Origin: Echinometra lucunter | Taxonomy: Eukaryota; Echinodermata; Echinoidea; Camarodonta; Echinometridae | Length of the DNA: 64,000 bases | Direction of reading: 5' to 3' | Assembly (NCBI GenBank): GCA_029962745.1 | Contig: CM057157.1 | Span: 7,976,977 to 8,040,976 of the forward strand | Shown here: positions 48,913 to 62,754 of the stretch, piece by piece | Layout of the letters: every line of letters starts with the position of its first letter | How positions within the stretch are numbered: position 1 is the stretch's first letter | Translations under genes and position numbers: made by a program | Notes under the pieces: generated by a model | Seen by the model: the letters and a program-made list of their open reading frames with translations, nothing else | Told to the model about the DNA's origin: nothing | Database searches by the model: none

Positions 48913-50142
48913 TTCGCTTGGGGTGTAAATGACATTGGCATCGGCAAGCCCAAAGGCAGATGGAGCTCCTGGAGCTTGGAGAGTAGACTGATCTGCTGCT
49001 TTCACCTCGTCCAGAGCAGCACGGTGATTTCAGAGACAATAAGGAAGAAGATAAAGATCCTGACAGAACAGTGATGGATATGTTCAAAAGCACAAATAAC
49101 ATGGATTCTCCAAATGATTTACCGGTACTTGAAAGATCTACCGGTATAGGGATAACAACAATGGCAGCTCAAACCAATTCCATGCGCTAGTTGGGAGAAA
49201 TCAGAGTTGTCTTGGTGTATTAGAAAATGAGAGCAGTTCAGAGGGGTACATCCTTTAATGCACATAGTGAGAAATCAGGAAAACCTCCACTTGAGATATC
49301 TGACCTCCACACACCTGGCAGGAGCAATGAATCGTAGACTTTATAGAAGCCTAGTAGGAGAAGAAGATGCTGGGATTTCTCTAGAGATAGATTGGGCTTT
49401 AAAAAAGACTTGTTAAAACTTATAATATTTAAATTGATCATAGGCTCGCAAAACCATAAGAACCGTATTCAAGGGCAGGGGCGTAGATAGCGGGGAGGGG
49501 GGATGCATCCCCACATTTTATGTGTGTACAAAAATATGTACGAAAGGGTTAATCACACCCCCCCCCCCCCCCAGGTATGAGGACCTGTCTACACTAATGT
49601 TCATGGGCTTCAAGGGGCTTTATTATATGTTTATGAGCTCTGCCCACTGAACGTATCCGTCTGTTTTAGTGTTACTGTTAACCCCCCCCCCCTCATCCAA
49701 AAGTTCGCGGCCCCTGTCTCGTCCATAGGTCTCGTCATTCATATGACATTTGACTGAGTAAAAAAAATCCTTGCAAGTTGCCACATACACTTCCTCGCAC
49801 TAAGCCCTTTTACCATGGTTATATAAACTGCATTGCAATCAGTCCATTTGTCTATGACGATGTCGTGAAATTTTGAATAAAACACTAACTAGTATGGCTC
49901 ATGAACATAAATGAATATTTAAATAGAAATTATTAAAAATGTAATAAAGTTACTTTGAGCGGCTTAAGGATACCGTAGTATTTTTTTCATTCCAGAATAG
50001 CTGAAATTTTCAGTCTGATCACCTGACTAGACTGGTGACAGTACATTGCGCAACTCAACTTCGACTTCGTGTTAAACAAACGTGATCATCATTTAAGAAG
50101 CATTTTGATCTCCTGTAGCATAATTCACCATTCGAGACTAAA

Positions 50143-53100
50143 ATGGTAAGTATAAACTATAATGTCGCTTCTAGGTATGAGATCATTCCGATAAACGCTA
50201 TGTGAATAAGTCTTGTGATCATTTCCAATAATCCATATCGCTGCGCTGCGCGACTCGAGTCATGACTGTCTGTGAAGGCGTCACGGCCGGGCCAGGGCCG
50301 GGCTGCCGCACGTGGACGGGAGGTTAGAGTTAGGATTGAGAGGTGAAAGTGGCAGAAGTAGATGACGGTCTTTAAATCAAAATATTTTTGTAACCTACCC
50401 CCATTTGGTCAAAATATCAATTGTTCTTTTTTTTTGTACTTTTAAGTTTTATGTGTGTTTTGTTAGATGTCAAAAGCAGCAATCATTCTTTGGCTTTGCC
50501 GTATGATTATCTGAATTAATATTAATATAATAGACTACAAAAATAAAAACTGTTAGTAACAGATTGGCAGAGAAAGAAAGCTTGGGCCTTGGTGCCCATT
50601 TCAAGAAAATCCGGTGTGGTCTTTTTCAATTGAGGATGATGAGCCTAGGCTCTACCCTTTTTTTGTCTTGTCTATCTTACTAGTTTGTCCATGATTGCTG
50701 GTCATATGTTTTTGAATTTGACTATTTATTAGGTTCGTACTTCGTTACTTTTATGAAACTACTCGTACTCGTTTATGATGTTTTGTAAATATGTCATTTT
50801 CACCGTATGAACCCTGTAATGTTAATTACCTTTATTACCTTTATTACCGGATCTACTGGAACAGTGCAGTCATTTCTGCAGTTTCGAGTTTCCAGGTCTA
50901 TCTTCTGCTTGTTGCTATCTTATTTAAATTTCTCTATCTTGGAAATTAATTTCATAAATGTGCTGTCTTTATTACAGAAGGAGGAAGGACCAAAGTCCAT
51001 GATACATGAGTTTTATTCTCTGCAGGAGGAGAGAATCAAGGTCTACAAATTATTAAATGAGTAAGTTGCAATCATTGTTGGTAGACTCCATTAAAGACTG
51101 CAGTTAGAACATAGATATTTACTCAGACATTAGATCCAGGCCACACAGTGGAGGATCGGTATGTTGGACTGTGTAAATTTCTGTGGCAGTCAATCTCTGT
51201 AGTTGAAGATAGAAAATCACCACCATAATCAGCAAACTTCTTCAAAAATATATGCTTTTTGCACGGTAGGATGAGAAAATATCTTATTTCCATACCATTC
51301 CTTCAATTGGATCTTGATCACCTTGATCAAGTGAAATTTTCATTTTTTTTAAATTAAATTTTTTTTTTTTTTTTTGATCAGTGATCTTTCTCCCCTGAAG
51401 CTCATACACAATATCAGGAATTCTACTGGCCTATTGTCAGCAACTGCCCCCATATAGACCTATAGTGGTGCGAGATTAACCTTGCATTACTGTGAGTGGA
51501 TCCAGGCATGCAAGGTGCAGTTCAGACATTTAAACTGAAAGGACAAGCTCAGAACCTCTAAATGCAGTACACTGGAATTTTTGAGTGCCATGCCTACCAA
51601 CTCAGGCACTACTTAAATGTTAAAGGCTTAAACTTTAGACACGATATTCCATCTTATGGTTTTGTTAATATTGCTTAAATGACCCAATTTAAACCCTATC
51701 AGACTCCCAATTTTATTATGCACATCCAACAATTGCTGTTTTATCCCACTGAGATTTTTCATTTTTGTTTTTGATTACTGAACAAGCTAATGCTATTCTG
51801 TGTTGTCTACAGTGGAAACTCGCTATAACGAGGACCTTAGGACCATGAATATTACCTTGATATATCAGGAAGCTCCTTATATCAGGGTGAAGAAACAAAA
51901 GAACATGAAAACCTGGGACCAGCAAGATTACCCTGTTATATCAGGAATCTTGTTATATCGGCGCTCTTTATAGCGAGTTTTCACTGTATATGATTCTGGT
52001 ATTGCATTGCCTTGCTTTTGTTCACATCCTCGTTGTAATTCTTATACAGAGGGCATATAGCATACCTGAACACTACTCCAGATTATGACTTTGTAGCATA
52101 TCGTCAGGTAGTACACGACAGAACGGAAGATTTCAAACATATCTCCCAGAGGATCATTGATATCGAGACAGCTTTTCGAGATGAGCACCAGAAGATTGCC
52201 ATTGCTGATTGCTTGAAGAAGATACAGGAGGCAGAACAGGACAAACTTGAAAAGGTTTAATGAACATTTTATATCTTTCACATTTATGATATATCACTGA
52301 ATAAGCAATATCACATACATGTATATATTTTTTTAAACCCATAAAACATGTAAGTTTGTATGAGGAAATTCACTTTTTAAATAGCAAATAAATACTGTGA
52401 ATATGAAAGTAATTTTTGAAAATTGTTCAAATATTCCACTCCTTTACATGTACCAATGAATATCTCTGTACTTGGTTTGCTAATTTAGCTATCAAATTGT
52501 TGAAGTGAGAGATAAACAAGATGAATGCGACCATGTCTCCTATATACCTCCGTGGTATTTCAATTTACCTCAAGGCTCAAACTCTTCTTGAATCAAGGAG
52601 ATAACCAGAATTGAAAAACCCCTGTAATTACATGTTAATTGAACTCTTGACCCATGACTTTTTAGCTGACTACATTACCTCGGCTTTTATTTTATAGGTA
52701 TTACTTTTTTCTTTTCACAAGCTATTATACATGTACATGTATTGTCCATTTTTTATTAGACTGCTGCCCTTCAACTGACAAAGCAGAGATTGCAAGATGA
52801 GCCAGATAATGAGGAACATAAGAGGGAGGCTTCGGATCTAAAGAATAGGTAAGTTGGTCTGTTAGAGAAGAGTAAGATCTGTGACAGAAAGAAATCATAT
52901 CATTCAGTGTTAAATTTTCAGTTCAATGTGTATCCTGCAATTGTCTATGCCTCCATGCTGGTATATTATATAAGGTTTCTTCATGTTTTTGTTTTCTCCT
53001 TTGAATTTGACTCCATTCCATTTTTGTATAAACAATTATTAAAGGGAATAGTTTTTTTGAAAAATCAGTTTTGTATAGTGGAAACTCAGTATAACAAGGT

Positions 53101-53394
53101 CATTGGGATCATCAAAATTACCTTGTTATAGCAGGAATCTCATTATATCAGGGTTAAAAATAATAAAATATAAAGAGCTGGGACTGGAATATTACCTTGT
53201 TATATCAAGAATATTGTTATATTAGATCTCTTTATACCGGGTTTCCACTGTATCTACAAATTCTCTGTTATGGCCAAAGTTGGCAGTGCCTATGAGAGTC
53301 TCATCTCCATTTTATTTTTTTCAGATTGGCAGGAATCATGGAGAAGATAACGGATATTATGGAAGATTTGAAATATGAAACTGAAGGATTATGA
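50143..53394 (+). CDS. REX1BD: Rex1-B domain protein (REX1BD / C19orf60-like)
   Basis: Exons: 50143-50145 (ATG only), 50978-51060, 52050-52254, 52760-52848 and 53325-53394; phases agree and give 149 aa. The conserved core is visible: FYSLQEERIKVYKLLNEGH, then AYLNTTPDYDFVAYRQ, a helical EFKHIS/IIDIE segment, KKIQEAEQDKLEK, and the C-terminal MEKITDIMEDLKYET. The protein is charged and mostly alpha-helical, with no signal or membrane segment. The family is named after an algal DNA-excision-repair gene; its biochemical role in animals is not established. The split ATG|gtaagt start is supported by a strong donor and by phase, but an upstream start cannot be excluded. The donor after exon 3 (GTTTAA) is weak but required by frame. 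Confidence 0.88.
51808..51989. mobile_element. Short TIR element, family copy 1
   Basis: Ends ACAGTGGAAACTCGCTATAA and TTTATAGCGAGTTTTCACTGT in inverted orientation, TA at the edges, about 180 bp with several 'ttatatcagg' blocks. Tigger/pogo style. In REX1BD intron 2. Confidence 0.75.
53073..53252. mobile_element. Short TIR element, family copy 2
   Basis: TAGTGGAAACTCAGTATAAC at the left and 'tttataccgggtttccactgta' inverted at the right; same length and internal 'ccttgttatatca' blocks as the copy at 51808. In the last REX1BD intron. Confidence 0.75.
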
Positions 53395-54246
53395 CGGCAT
53401 ATTCAGGATTATGAACAGTCAAACCTACTAGAGCATCAAACTGTACAGAAAAGACTGATCAGATTTCTTCGGAAATTCATGATCTGAAAATTGATCGAAG
53501 AGCTCGTCAGTACATTCGTCTGATGCAGGTGGTAGCCAGGTGGTCTAACCCGTGTAGATCATGTGGTAGTTCTCGGAGACGTAGCCTTGTCAGTCAGAAT
53601 GTGTAACAGAAGGTCCAACTTCGATTCCATGGGACCTGTTTTATAGCTCAAAGTGTTTCAGAGTTAGGCAGGTTTCAAGGTTTTGTGAAGTATGGACATT
53701 AAAATGAAGACTGTGCATGCAGTCCGATTGTTTTAACAAGAGGTCTAGTGCATTTGGGCAGAATTGATATTCCATTATCTTTTTGACCCCAGTCAGTGCA
53801 GAGTTTTGCCAAACATGACAAAATTCTTCTTTGACCCATTGCCTACTGGAACTGGGTGGCCCCATGTATGAAACCTATGGGAATCAAGCAAATTCAGTAC
53901 TCAACGGGTTAACTTTGACATACAGAAATAAGGCTGTACCATTCCATCCAGTTATCTGAACCTTGTTACGGTTGAATTTTGAAGGTGAAGGATTGTGAGT
54001 TTCTTCTCTCTTGACTGCAATCAAGTCCATTTTAGTGCAGAGCTTTCGTCCTTTCCAAGTGGTGGGCAGCAAATCAGAGATTACTAATGGATTACATTGT
54101 ACATGTATCTGGATGAAATATCACTATTTGTTTTGTGCTAAATTATTAACGGGCACATGTGCATACACTGAAGGTCAATCCCCTGGAAGATATTTAAAAT
54201 CACTGGCATAGAAGGGGATAAGGAGGGACAACAAAGGCCAAAAAAA

Positions 54247-54425
54247 AATGGTGGAACCTCATCATAAAGAACACTGTATAACAAACTTTCGTTATATCAA
54301 GGTAATTTTGCCAGTCCCACTTCTTTGTATTTTGTTTTTTTAGCCGTGATATTACAAAGTTTCAATATGAAGAGGTAGTAATTTCCTTGGTCCATAGGAG
54401 TTTTTTTATAATGAGGTTCGCCCGT
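54247..54425. mobile_element. Short TIR element, family copy 3 (diverged)
   Basis: 'gtggaacctcatcataaaga' at the left and 'tataatgaggttcgcccgta' at the right pair imperfectly; internal 'cgttatatcaaggtaattttgcc' matches the family. About 180 bp. Confidence 0.6.
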
Positions 54426-55298
54426 ATTTATAAACTTGTGTTCAACCATTCCGGAATCCTGAAATGACAATTGCCAATCCCGAACTGAAGTGTGTTGACA
54501 TTTGTGATGGCATAGTTTAAATGTAATTATATCTTTTGCGTAGGCCTGGTGTCTGTGTTCTTCATTATTTTAATGTCTGCAATTATTATTTCTGACGAGA
54601 AATACAAGGTATTGTCGGGGGTATTGTAAGCCTTGAAGTTTATGTATAGTTCGGGTAGACCCTCAAAAACTTCCAAAATTTCTTGCTTTCAGCTGGTCAG
54701 TGGCAAGAGAGAAGCAAAACTAAGAGGCTGTGAAGTTTATCCTCAAGTTGAAGATAAAACAAATGGAAAGGCAAAATATATTTTGATCTTGAATCAGCAA
54801 TGTAAAGGCACACATCTTTCTATGCAAGATGCATAATGTGAGACAAAATTTTGCCACCACAACTGCACATGAGCTTTATATCAAGTGTGAAGGGATGTAC
54901 CAGTTCTGTTTTTAAGAAGGCAGGGCAATTTCTCCACTTGGAATCATCATTGCCCTTTTTTCAAGCTTTTGATATCTGACTTCCCTCATTCCAGTAGACT
55001 TGAGGGGCATTCAGATATGAGGCCACATTGTGGCGCCACCAAATCCCTGCAACATTTTGGTGTACAAGTCTATGGGGTATGAGGTGACCAAAAAAATGTT
55101 GCTGTGGCAGGACACATTTTATTTTTTTGCTGCCTGCAGCAAAAAATGCACACCAATCAAATTCCTAAGAAATTAGTGCAAAATATGTTGTCATGAGATT
55201 GTCTGCACTAATTTTGACAAGGTTCTCTTTTATTTGAGAGTTGATGCGTTAATACACGTTCATTAACATAAGCGTCGCCATATCTGAACAATCATTAA

Positions 55299-56051
55299 CC
55301 CTAATCAGGCTGGGCTTTTTGAAAGATGCCATACTGGGGGGGGCAGATTCCACCCCCCTTGAGATCTCGGCCGTCGATCCGCCGATAATCAGCACACACG
55401 TCACCCGTGACGTTATCTACCAATTTCCGTAGTTAGATTTTACAGAATGGTTCATTAGGTAATTAATTATGCTAATTTATGAGTAAATCAGACTTTTTGC
55501 TATAAATGACTAGATGAAGCTCCAAATAGTCTTATTTTTCTTGTAAATACTCATTGTAGTGTTGTTAACAAGTATACATGAAAATAAAATTGGAATCAAA
55601 TTTAATTTCTTATGTATTTCATTGTTTTTGAAATTTCTAATGTATTTCTTTGTTTTTCTACTTTTTTTTGTTTTTTTCGACGAAATATGTCGGCAATACT
55701 ATTTGGATCATAACCAATTACCAATAACCAACTAAAACCAATTGATTTTGATCATTAGTAGTAAAAATAATTATACATTTATGAATTTTTGCTGAAAACA
55801 CAATTTGTATTGGATTTGTACATGAAATCAAGTTTTTGAGCAATTTTTGCTCTGACATGCAAGTACAAAATATTGTGTAACTTCGGAACTGCGTACTTGG
55901 ACGTCATGAATTTGGTCTCAAAAGATGCGCGAGATGCTACAGAAAAAAGTCATGCGGCGTCGCGGCTACATCTCAGCGCGTTGCGGACATATCGCACGAA
56001 ACGTCTAGGGGGTGGATTCCACCCCCCCCCCCCCCCCCAGCCTTTTTAGGG
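55299..56051 (+). mobile_element. piggyBac-like MITE, 753 bp, intact ends
   Basis: TTAA (55295-55298) precedes CCCTAATCAGGCTGG, and AGCCTTTTTAGGG precedes TTAA (56052-56055). A TTAA target duplication with CCCT ends is the mark of piggyBac transposases. No ORF. A decayed, oppositely oriented copy is at 21568-22350. Confidence 0.85.
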
Positions 56052-57414
56052 TTAAGTAGAGGAGCTAACCAGTTCCCTTGGGCAATGAAAAAGAAAACCC
56101 TAGAAAAATGGTCATTATTTTTCATTGAAATTGAAACCCTCATGCCTAATATTGTCTATAGTATAAGCAAGCTGGAATTCAGAGTGGGTTAAAATTTGGA
56201 CCATGGTTTCAACATTAATTCTAAAGTCAACTAAAGTGAAGTGTATTGCCTGTTTTTTTTAACCCAAGACTACCCTAAAACATGCCTATCAAGGTTTAAA
56301 CCATGGTTGAAATTCCAACTTCCTTCATGAATTCCAGTCATAGAGATCTCAATGGAGCATGTAACATAAAAGGAAGAGAGAGAAATCATGTTTTTACAAT
56401 GTACAACTGTTTTGTACATTTAATTGTACTGTTACTCACCAAAAAATGACTTTAAATGCATGCTACATATACATGTTCTTAGAAAAATGTCTATTATACA
56501 ATTTTGATGAATAAATCAGATGAATCGTAGATCCACACGCAAATTTATCTTCATTTTTGTTTTGTATATTGGAGCAAAAATTTTGGTTTTCTAACATACC
56601 ATAAATTAACCTTTGGTTGTCACTCTGTATGTCTCGAGCAGACAGGTGAAATCAGTAGTTAACCTTTTTTATCAGGAATATTACTTTTTTTAACCCATTA
56701 ACTACTGAATTCTTTCATTCTTGGGTTATTTCCAAGGATCACTTGGTTCTAGTAGCCAATGGGTTAAAAAGAACATTGCTTCTGAGGAATTAAGTAATTG
56801 TAATAAATTACCATGTAAATATCCAATAGTTCAATTGATAATAGTATAACATTTACTCACATTCCTCAAATAATGTTCCAAACTCATTATGCATTTATAA
56901 ACAGTAAAAGCTTCATGAAACTTTACACATGTACAGGAATATTGTGCATGACAATTTCGGAAAGGAGTAACACCTGACCAGTTTATAATGAATTCATATC
57001 ATATGATATTGCTTCCCAAATCACCAGTTCTGTATGGAATACACACAGCAAATAAAGACGTTGCTCAGCTGGCGAACTTATAAGCCATTTAAAGGTTATG
57101 TTTTCATAAAGTTAAGAAAATTAGTAAGTCAGTTTATGAAGAAGCAAACAGAGTTTCAACAGTAAATGCATTCGGAAAAGAATAACATCCGGATCTCCAC
57201 ATCCCTCTAACTTAAAAACCTGATTTTCGACTCAAACATCATCTCATGTTGTCAAAGTCAACTTCTTGGCAAACATTGCATTTTAGAGAGAGGAACTATT
57301 CAGTAGTAATATTATCAAAATGGAGAAGATGCGTGTTTGTAAATAATTCAAACACTAACTTCCTATAACACAATGCATTTTTGCCAAGTAACAAAACAAC
57401 TGACCATGTTAGCT

Positions 57415-57815
57415 GTTGGTATGAATATGCAGCAATGGAAATACATGTACCCATTTGACAGTCGATTTGAAGTCTGGCCACCTGAAGTCGGCAGACCTCA
57501 AGTCGACAACAAAACTTACAAAATTTTATGAGCAAAGACAGTATAGGCTGTAATGTATGGCTGCCTGTTCAGTTATTGTTAAACAATAACAGAGGTATTG
57601 TTGAGGTCAAACAGTTGACTCAAGTCATCACTGGCTAGTATTTGGTAACCCATGGGTATTGCTTCCATTGGATTATAGCGAACAGGCAGCTATATACATT
57701 ACAGCCTATACTGTATTTGCTCACAAAATTTCATAAGTTCTGTCGTCGACTCCAGGTGGCCAGTCCTCAAATCGACGTTCATGTGGATATTTCCAATGCT
57801 GCGTATAAATATCGC
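57415..57815. mobile_element. Foldback element, about 400 bp
   Basis: Arms 57415-57560 and 57665-57815 pair, for example 'gtataggctgtaatgtat' with 'atacattacagcctatac', and 'tggccacctgaagtcg' with 'cgactccaggtggcca'. Downstream of BTF3. Confidence 0.8.
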
Positions 57816-59791
57816 TATTTTCAACTAAACACTTGATACGTACTATACTGGCCGTACTCTTATGAAATTCAAAGCTGACAAAATATCCAGTCAAGTTTTA
57901 AGAACAAAGTGAGTTTGACCGAGATCTAAGATTTCCTCTGTTTAATAGTACGACCTTCAGGTTCAGCTAAATTATTTTTTCTAAATACATGCACCAACTA
58001 TTTTCCTGCATGTGTACAAAGAACACATGTCAATGTTGATGTCTGAGCAATTCATAATACATATATGACTTGAGAAGATGGAAAGGAAAGCACTCCCCCA
58101 ATTCCCTGCACGCTGACATTTTTTTTTACTTTTATCAAATGGGACAAAATGTACAGAGATTCTATTAGGAATGCTGAGAGACAGGAACCTTGCATGTGTG
58201 TCAATTTTCATTCCACTCCTACATCCCCCCCCCAAAAAAAAAGGAGTTAGGTTTGAAAACTGCCCCTTGGAAAAAAAAATTGTTAAAAAAAAAGCACTCT
58301 ACCATTTTGCAAATCACATGTAAAGAAAACAGAGTATATCATGCAATCAACTAATAACTACTCTCAAATACAAAACATAATTAAAATAGAAAATAGAGAA
58401 TCCCTTTCGAAGGGAATTCTTAAAACTTTAGTACAAAAAGAGACATTTTCTGATTCATTGGAAAGTTTTCTATCTTCTTTCTTGCTTCTTGCACCATTCT
58501 TTAGAAACATAAAAGCATGACCAACGTCAACTTCTGAATTCAATGCAAGAGCCCATATTTACTGACTCAAGTCAAATCAAGTATCTAAGTCAATTCTAAC
58601 ACATTCAAACTTAGACGACTCCTAACTTCTTTTAATTACACCCATCTATCAACCCAGTATGAAGTCTAGCTTTTGGATTGAATATCAGTAGAGTAAGGTA
58701 CAAGAAGCTTATATATTCTGTTCATAATTAGAGCAACTGCCATTGTCCTGCACACTAGAACTTTATCTAGGCAATCAGGTCTGTCTTAATTAACAAAGGC
58801 AATTCCTACATTCTCACAGGAAAGATAAATTTCATGGAAATTCCATTAAACAGGTATCGGTATCTACATGCAATTGGCTATGAAAACTGCCTCCCAAATG
58901 GAATAATCTGTAGAACCGCTGAATCATGTTTCAGTCCTTTATAAATATCATTTACTAACAAAACACAAAGAATAATTGGGAACATAATGGAACAAACTAA
59001 ATGAATGTATGAGGAGTGGATGAAACATTAAATATTCAAATCTACAAGTAAAGTAAAACTAATAACTTTGCAACTGCATTGGAACTTATGAAAATGATGC
59101 CAATTTCATGAATTATTCATGATTTAGAGAAAACATGAAGATCCATTCCATATTGCAAATACTACAGGTACATGTATATCAAATGTGAAACAACCCCATG
59201 TAAGTTGCACCCGAGGATACTTATGTTGAAACACGTTTTGTATACATGGGCACGTCCAATGAATTTGTGCCATGAATTATCAACTACATATTTTACATAA
59301 TATATTTTAGTATACCCAAGCATTTTACCACTAAGATAATCTCCCAATGGCATGAATCATACCAAATATCAAGGAAAATTATAATCTTTTATGACAGTGT
59401 TCATCTTCCATAGTAAAGGACAAAAAAGGGACCAAATACCATGGACTTAAACAAGGAAATTCCACAATTAATGGGTAAAGCGACAAAAGTATCTCGAACT
59501 GGACTGAAATGAGATGCAAAATGTTCCAAAAAGAGATCCATGGAGGTTGCCTGCAAAGAAAGAACAATGAGGTATCTCCTCCTCCAAACACAAATAGGGG
59601 GAAAAAAGAGCTCCAGGTTTGCTCTTTTAATAAATGGGATGAAAAAATTGTCAACTTTGTAATTGACAGAAGTCCAAACTGGCCCACTTTACGCAAAAGT
59701 AGGAAAGTGTAGTTCTTGAGAATGATTCCACTATTGGCTGATCTCAACGCAAAGCAGGTCTTGTTCCAATTAGTCCACATTTTGGATTCCC

Positions 59792-62106
59792 TTAGGACTC
59801 CTGCTTGGACGGGGCATCAAAATCTCCAACCAATTCTGAGAGGGGGAAAAAATAAGAGTAGAAAATATTAATATATTTCAATGAATTGCAATATAAGGCC
59901 AAGTTTTCGCACAAACGTTAACATCTAGATAAAAAGAAACATTGTGCAGAACTATTTTGTGGAATTAATTGACATTTAAAAACTAGGAAAAACTGTACTT
60001 TCAATAATGATTGCACATAGAAGTAGCAAACTAGTATGCAGCTGATTGATACAAAGAATACATTACTTTCACAACAACAGAGTCCTATTCCTACAAAATC
60101 ATGAATACAATGCATTGAAGCAAGTAATTCATTATTCAGTTTCACAATAAATAGAATGAAAAAAACAACAAAAGACGTACAAATATTGTAATTCCTTCAG
60201 ATATTGGAATTGGAAAATCATCTATGGGTACTGTATCACTTCCCACACAGTGATCAGTTATATAACAAACACCTGAAACAATAAAAGTTTGCCATGCATG
60301 GACAACATTGCAATGTTGTAAAGATAAACCTTTAAAATTAAGGGAAAAAAGAAGTTACTGAATGTGGAAACCTACAAATTTGGAAACTTACCAGGTACAT
60401 CCTCTTCCTCTTCATCAATAGTATCTGGTTTCACTGTGCTTCCCTTGCCTCCACTTTCTTCAATGGGCATACCTTCTGTGGTTTTACCTCCAAAACTTGA
60501 GCTGTCCATGCCCTAGAGTGAGAAGAAATCAATCCAACGTAAAGGGAAAAAAATGAATCAAGTAACAAAGACAACACAATAGCACTTGTAAATTCAGTTG
60601 CACATCAGAACTTCTAAGCTGCAAACACAGGTTGCAAGACTTAAAAAAAAAAAAAATTCCCAATACGTAATTCCAAATTTCTTCTCATTAATAATTGAAA
60701 AGATCACAAATTGACTCTATTGACTCTGAATTAAGAAAGTATATAGTGATTTAATCGATTTTGATTATCTTTCTTGAATAAAACATTGCTACTAATACAT
60801 GTACCTCAAGTTCAAGTTATTGCAGGCTCCCTCACATCTTTTCAAGCCAAACTGAAAGAACCCGTCTCAGAACTACAGCTTTAGAAGAGATGGACTTTCA
60901 AGTTGAACATCAACTCAGACTCTATGGTATTTTGGTAAAAGCTCAATTAAAGGGGATGCTAAAGAGAAAGGGGCCCTCACCCCTAGCATATCTAATAAAA
61001 TAATAATTTCAGGGTTATGAGAGTCATCACTGGGACATAGAGGTCATTTATGAGTATATACTTCCTAAGGCTAACATGAGACAAAAAGTCACTTCTTCCA
61101 CTTACCAATTGGTTGATAATGCTAGGAAGCATATCTGCTAGCTGTTTGTTCTCAGCATGTCCACTGATTGCAAAGGTGTTGGCTGCTAATGATGCCTGAA
61201 CTTTAGGGTTGTTGAAGTGAATCACAGTACCATCATCTTTGATCATATTTACCTGTCGGGAAAAAATAATGAAATGGACAAAAATACAAAGAGTGACTTT
61301 TACAAAATGGGGAACACGACCACCATGAAAGTGAATATAAATATACTCTTGGATAAAACAGGCAAACATCAGTAAAAAATATGTTTAAACTACTGTAAAC
61401 GTCATATATTTTGTGGAAACAAATTTTCGTGAATGTGACTAGTCAGACCATTAAGCGAGTGATTAAATTCACGATAAGAAACTTCCGAAATCAATGATGA
61501 TTCCACACAAGGTACTAAAGTTTTATTTTTTTATAGGGAGATAAAAAAAACTTACCAAATGATTTTTTAAGTAATTACGCCTAATAAATTTTTTTATACT
61601 CTTGAGAATTACTTCTGTTCAGGGTAAAAAATACTTGGGGTGACGGGCAATTTTGCCCTTGGCAGAGCTTACATAGCCCCCTTAAAATCCTTAAAATCCA
61701 ATTCTTCGAACGACCATTTTCTTCAGAGTCACATATAATGAGCATATTAGCCACATTAATGAATTTGTAAAAGGGGCAATTAGTCAACTGCAGTCCATCT
61801 ATCAAATCACTAACTCAATACACACATCAATGAAAAATGATATATTTTCTATGTTAAAATCATCTATATGCCATTCTATATTCTCAATGAAGGACTCTGA
61901 AACATACATGTAAGATACCTCCAAAAAAATTTACTTACCTCTTCAATACCAGGGATATTATTTACAGCTAACTTTTTTAATGATGTCTGTAATTTCTTGT
62001 CATCTGTGGTTGCCGTTTTGTGGACAACTTTCTTTTTTCTCCTGGCAGTTCCTTTACCACCTATTCTGACTTCCTTCTGGAGCTTTGATAACTTATCAGG
62101 ATTCAT
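59792..62106 (-). CDS. BTF3: BTF3, beta subunit of the nascent-polypeptide-associated complex
   Basis: Coding exons: 62106-61939, 61252-61106, 60512-60392 and 59835-59792; phases agree and give 159 aa, the usual length of the short BTF3 form. NAC binds ribosomes near the exit tunnel and shields nascent chains. The N-terminus [20 protein letters not shown] with the basic RRKKK ribosome-binding motif (about 22-26) is followed by the NAC domain (about 35-100: [36 protein letters not shown]) and an acidic tail ending in [12 protein letters not shown]. The 5' UTR appears to be spliced: an AG acceptor lies before about 62173, so a non-coding first exon is probably upstream. The partner alpha subunit is not in this window. 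Confidence 0.97.
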
Positions 62107-62339
62107 CTTTGCTAATGAAGTGAAGGACTAATACAGCTAAAATGGCTGATTCCTAGTTAGCAAGTCTGTAACCTGCAGTTTAAGAAAAAATATAGAAAAT
62201 TATGTTAATCATTCTGGGGAATATAAAACAGTAATCATAAAAAGCATTCAATGACACTTTTTTTTTTTGGGGGGGGGGGGGTTGAGAGGGGTGACCACTC
62301 AGAACACATCGAGTAACCTGCCCATGATTCAACTGCTTA

Positions 62340-62750
62340 AAGGGTAAGTGTCCACCCTAGAAGTTTCACTGTTTCAATAAAAGGAGATAAATTTGAACAA
62401 CATTTTAAAAAAGATATGAGCAAAATCGGTCAAAGAATAAAAAAATTACACTCATTTACATTTTCTAGTAATCTACTCTCGGCTCTACAAATTAGCAACA
62501 CTGATGACATCATATGCGAGCAGGTCTCCATTCATTTTGTACATGAAATTTCACATTCTCTCAATTTTCTTGGAAGTTACACATTTTCTTACCCCATAGT
62601 CAAAGTATGTTATGTAAAAAGAAATTCTTCTGAACATACATTGATTATGGGGGTTAGAAAATGTGTAACTTCCAAGAAAATTGAGAAAATGTGAAATTTC
62701 ATTTAAAAAGTGAATGGAGACCTGCTCGCATATGATGTCATCAGTGAGAC
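62340..62750. mobile_element. Foldback MITE, right end eroded
   Basis: 'gatgacatcatatgcgagcaggtctccattca' at about 62504-62536 and its inverse at 62712-62742 pair, as do 'gaaatttcacattctctcaattttcttgg' and its complement. The left-arm outer part (62340-62500) has no partner: at the right the arm breaks at the GAGAC repeat. Confidence 0.75.
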
Positions 62751-62754
62751 AGTC

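Larger units (their letters stand above)
45390..50142. other. Divergent intergenic region between the transporter and REX1BD genes
   Basis: Should contain both promoters; no core element was recognised. Contents include (TA)n at 45729-45760, G- and C-runs at 45775 and 45871, the TIR element at 46041, the palindrome at 47390, a (GTTT)n tract at 48824 and a C-run at 49558. No coding gene was found. Confidence 0.6.
53395..59791. other. Convergent intergenic region (3' flanks of REX1BD and BTF3)
   Basis: Contains the 3' UTRs of both genes, whose ends could not be fixed, as no clear AATAAA was found close to either stop. It also holds a third TIR-family copy (54247), the piggyBac-like MITE (55299) and a foldback (57415). 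Elsewhere A/T-rich sequence without an ORF of note. Confidence 0.6.

Noticed and set aside
48823..49074. Cys/Leu/Phe/Val repeat frame
   Set aside because: Product of the (GTTT)n tract; frames on the opposite strand are equally repetitive.
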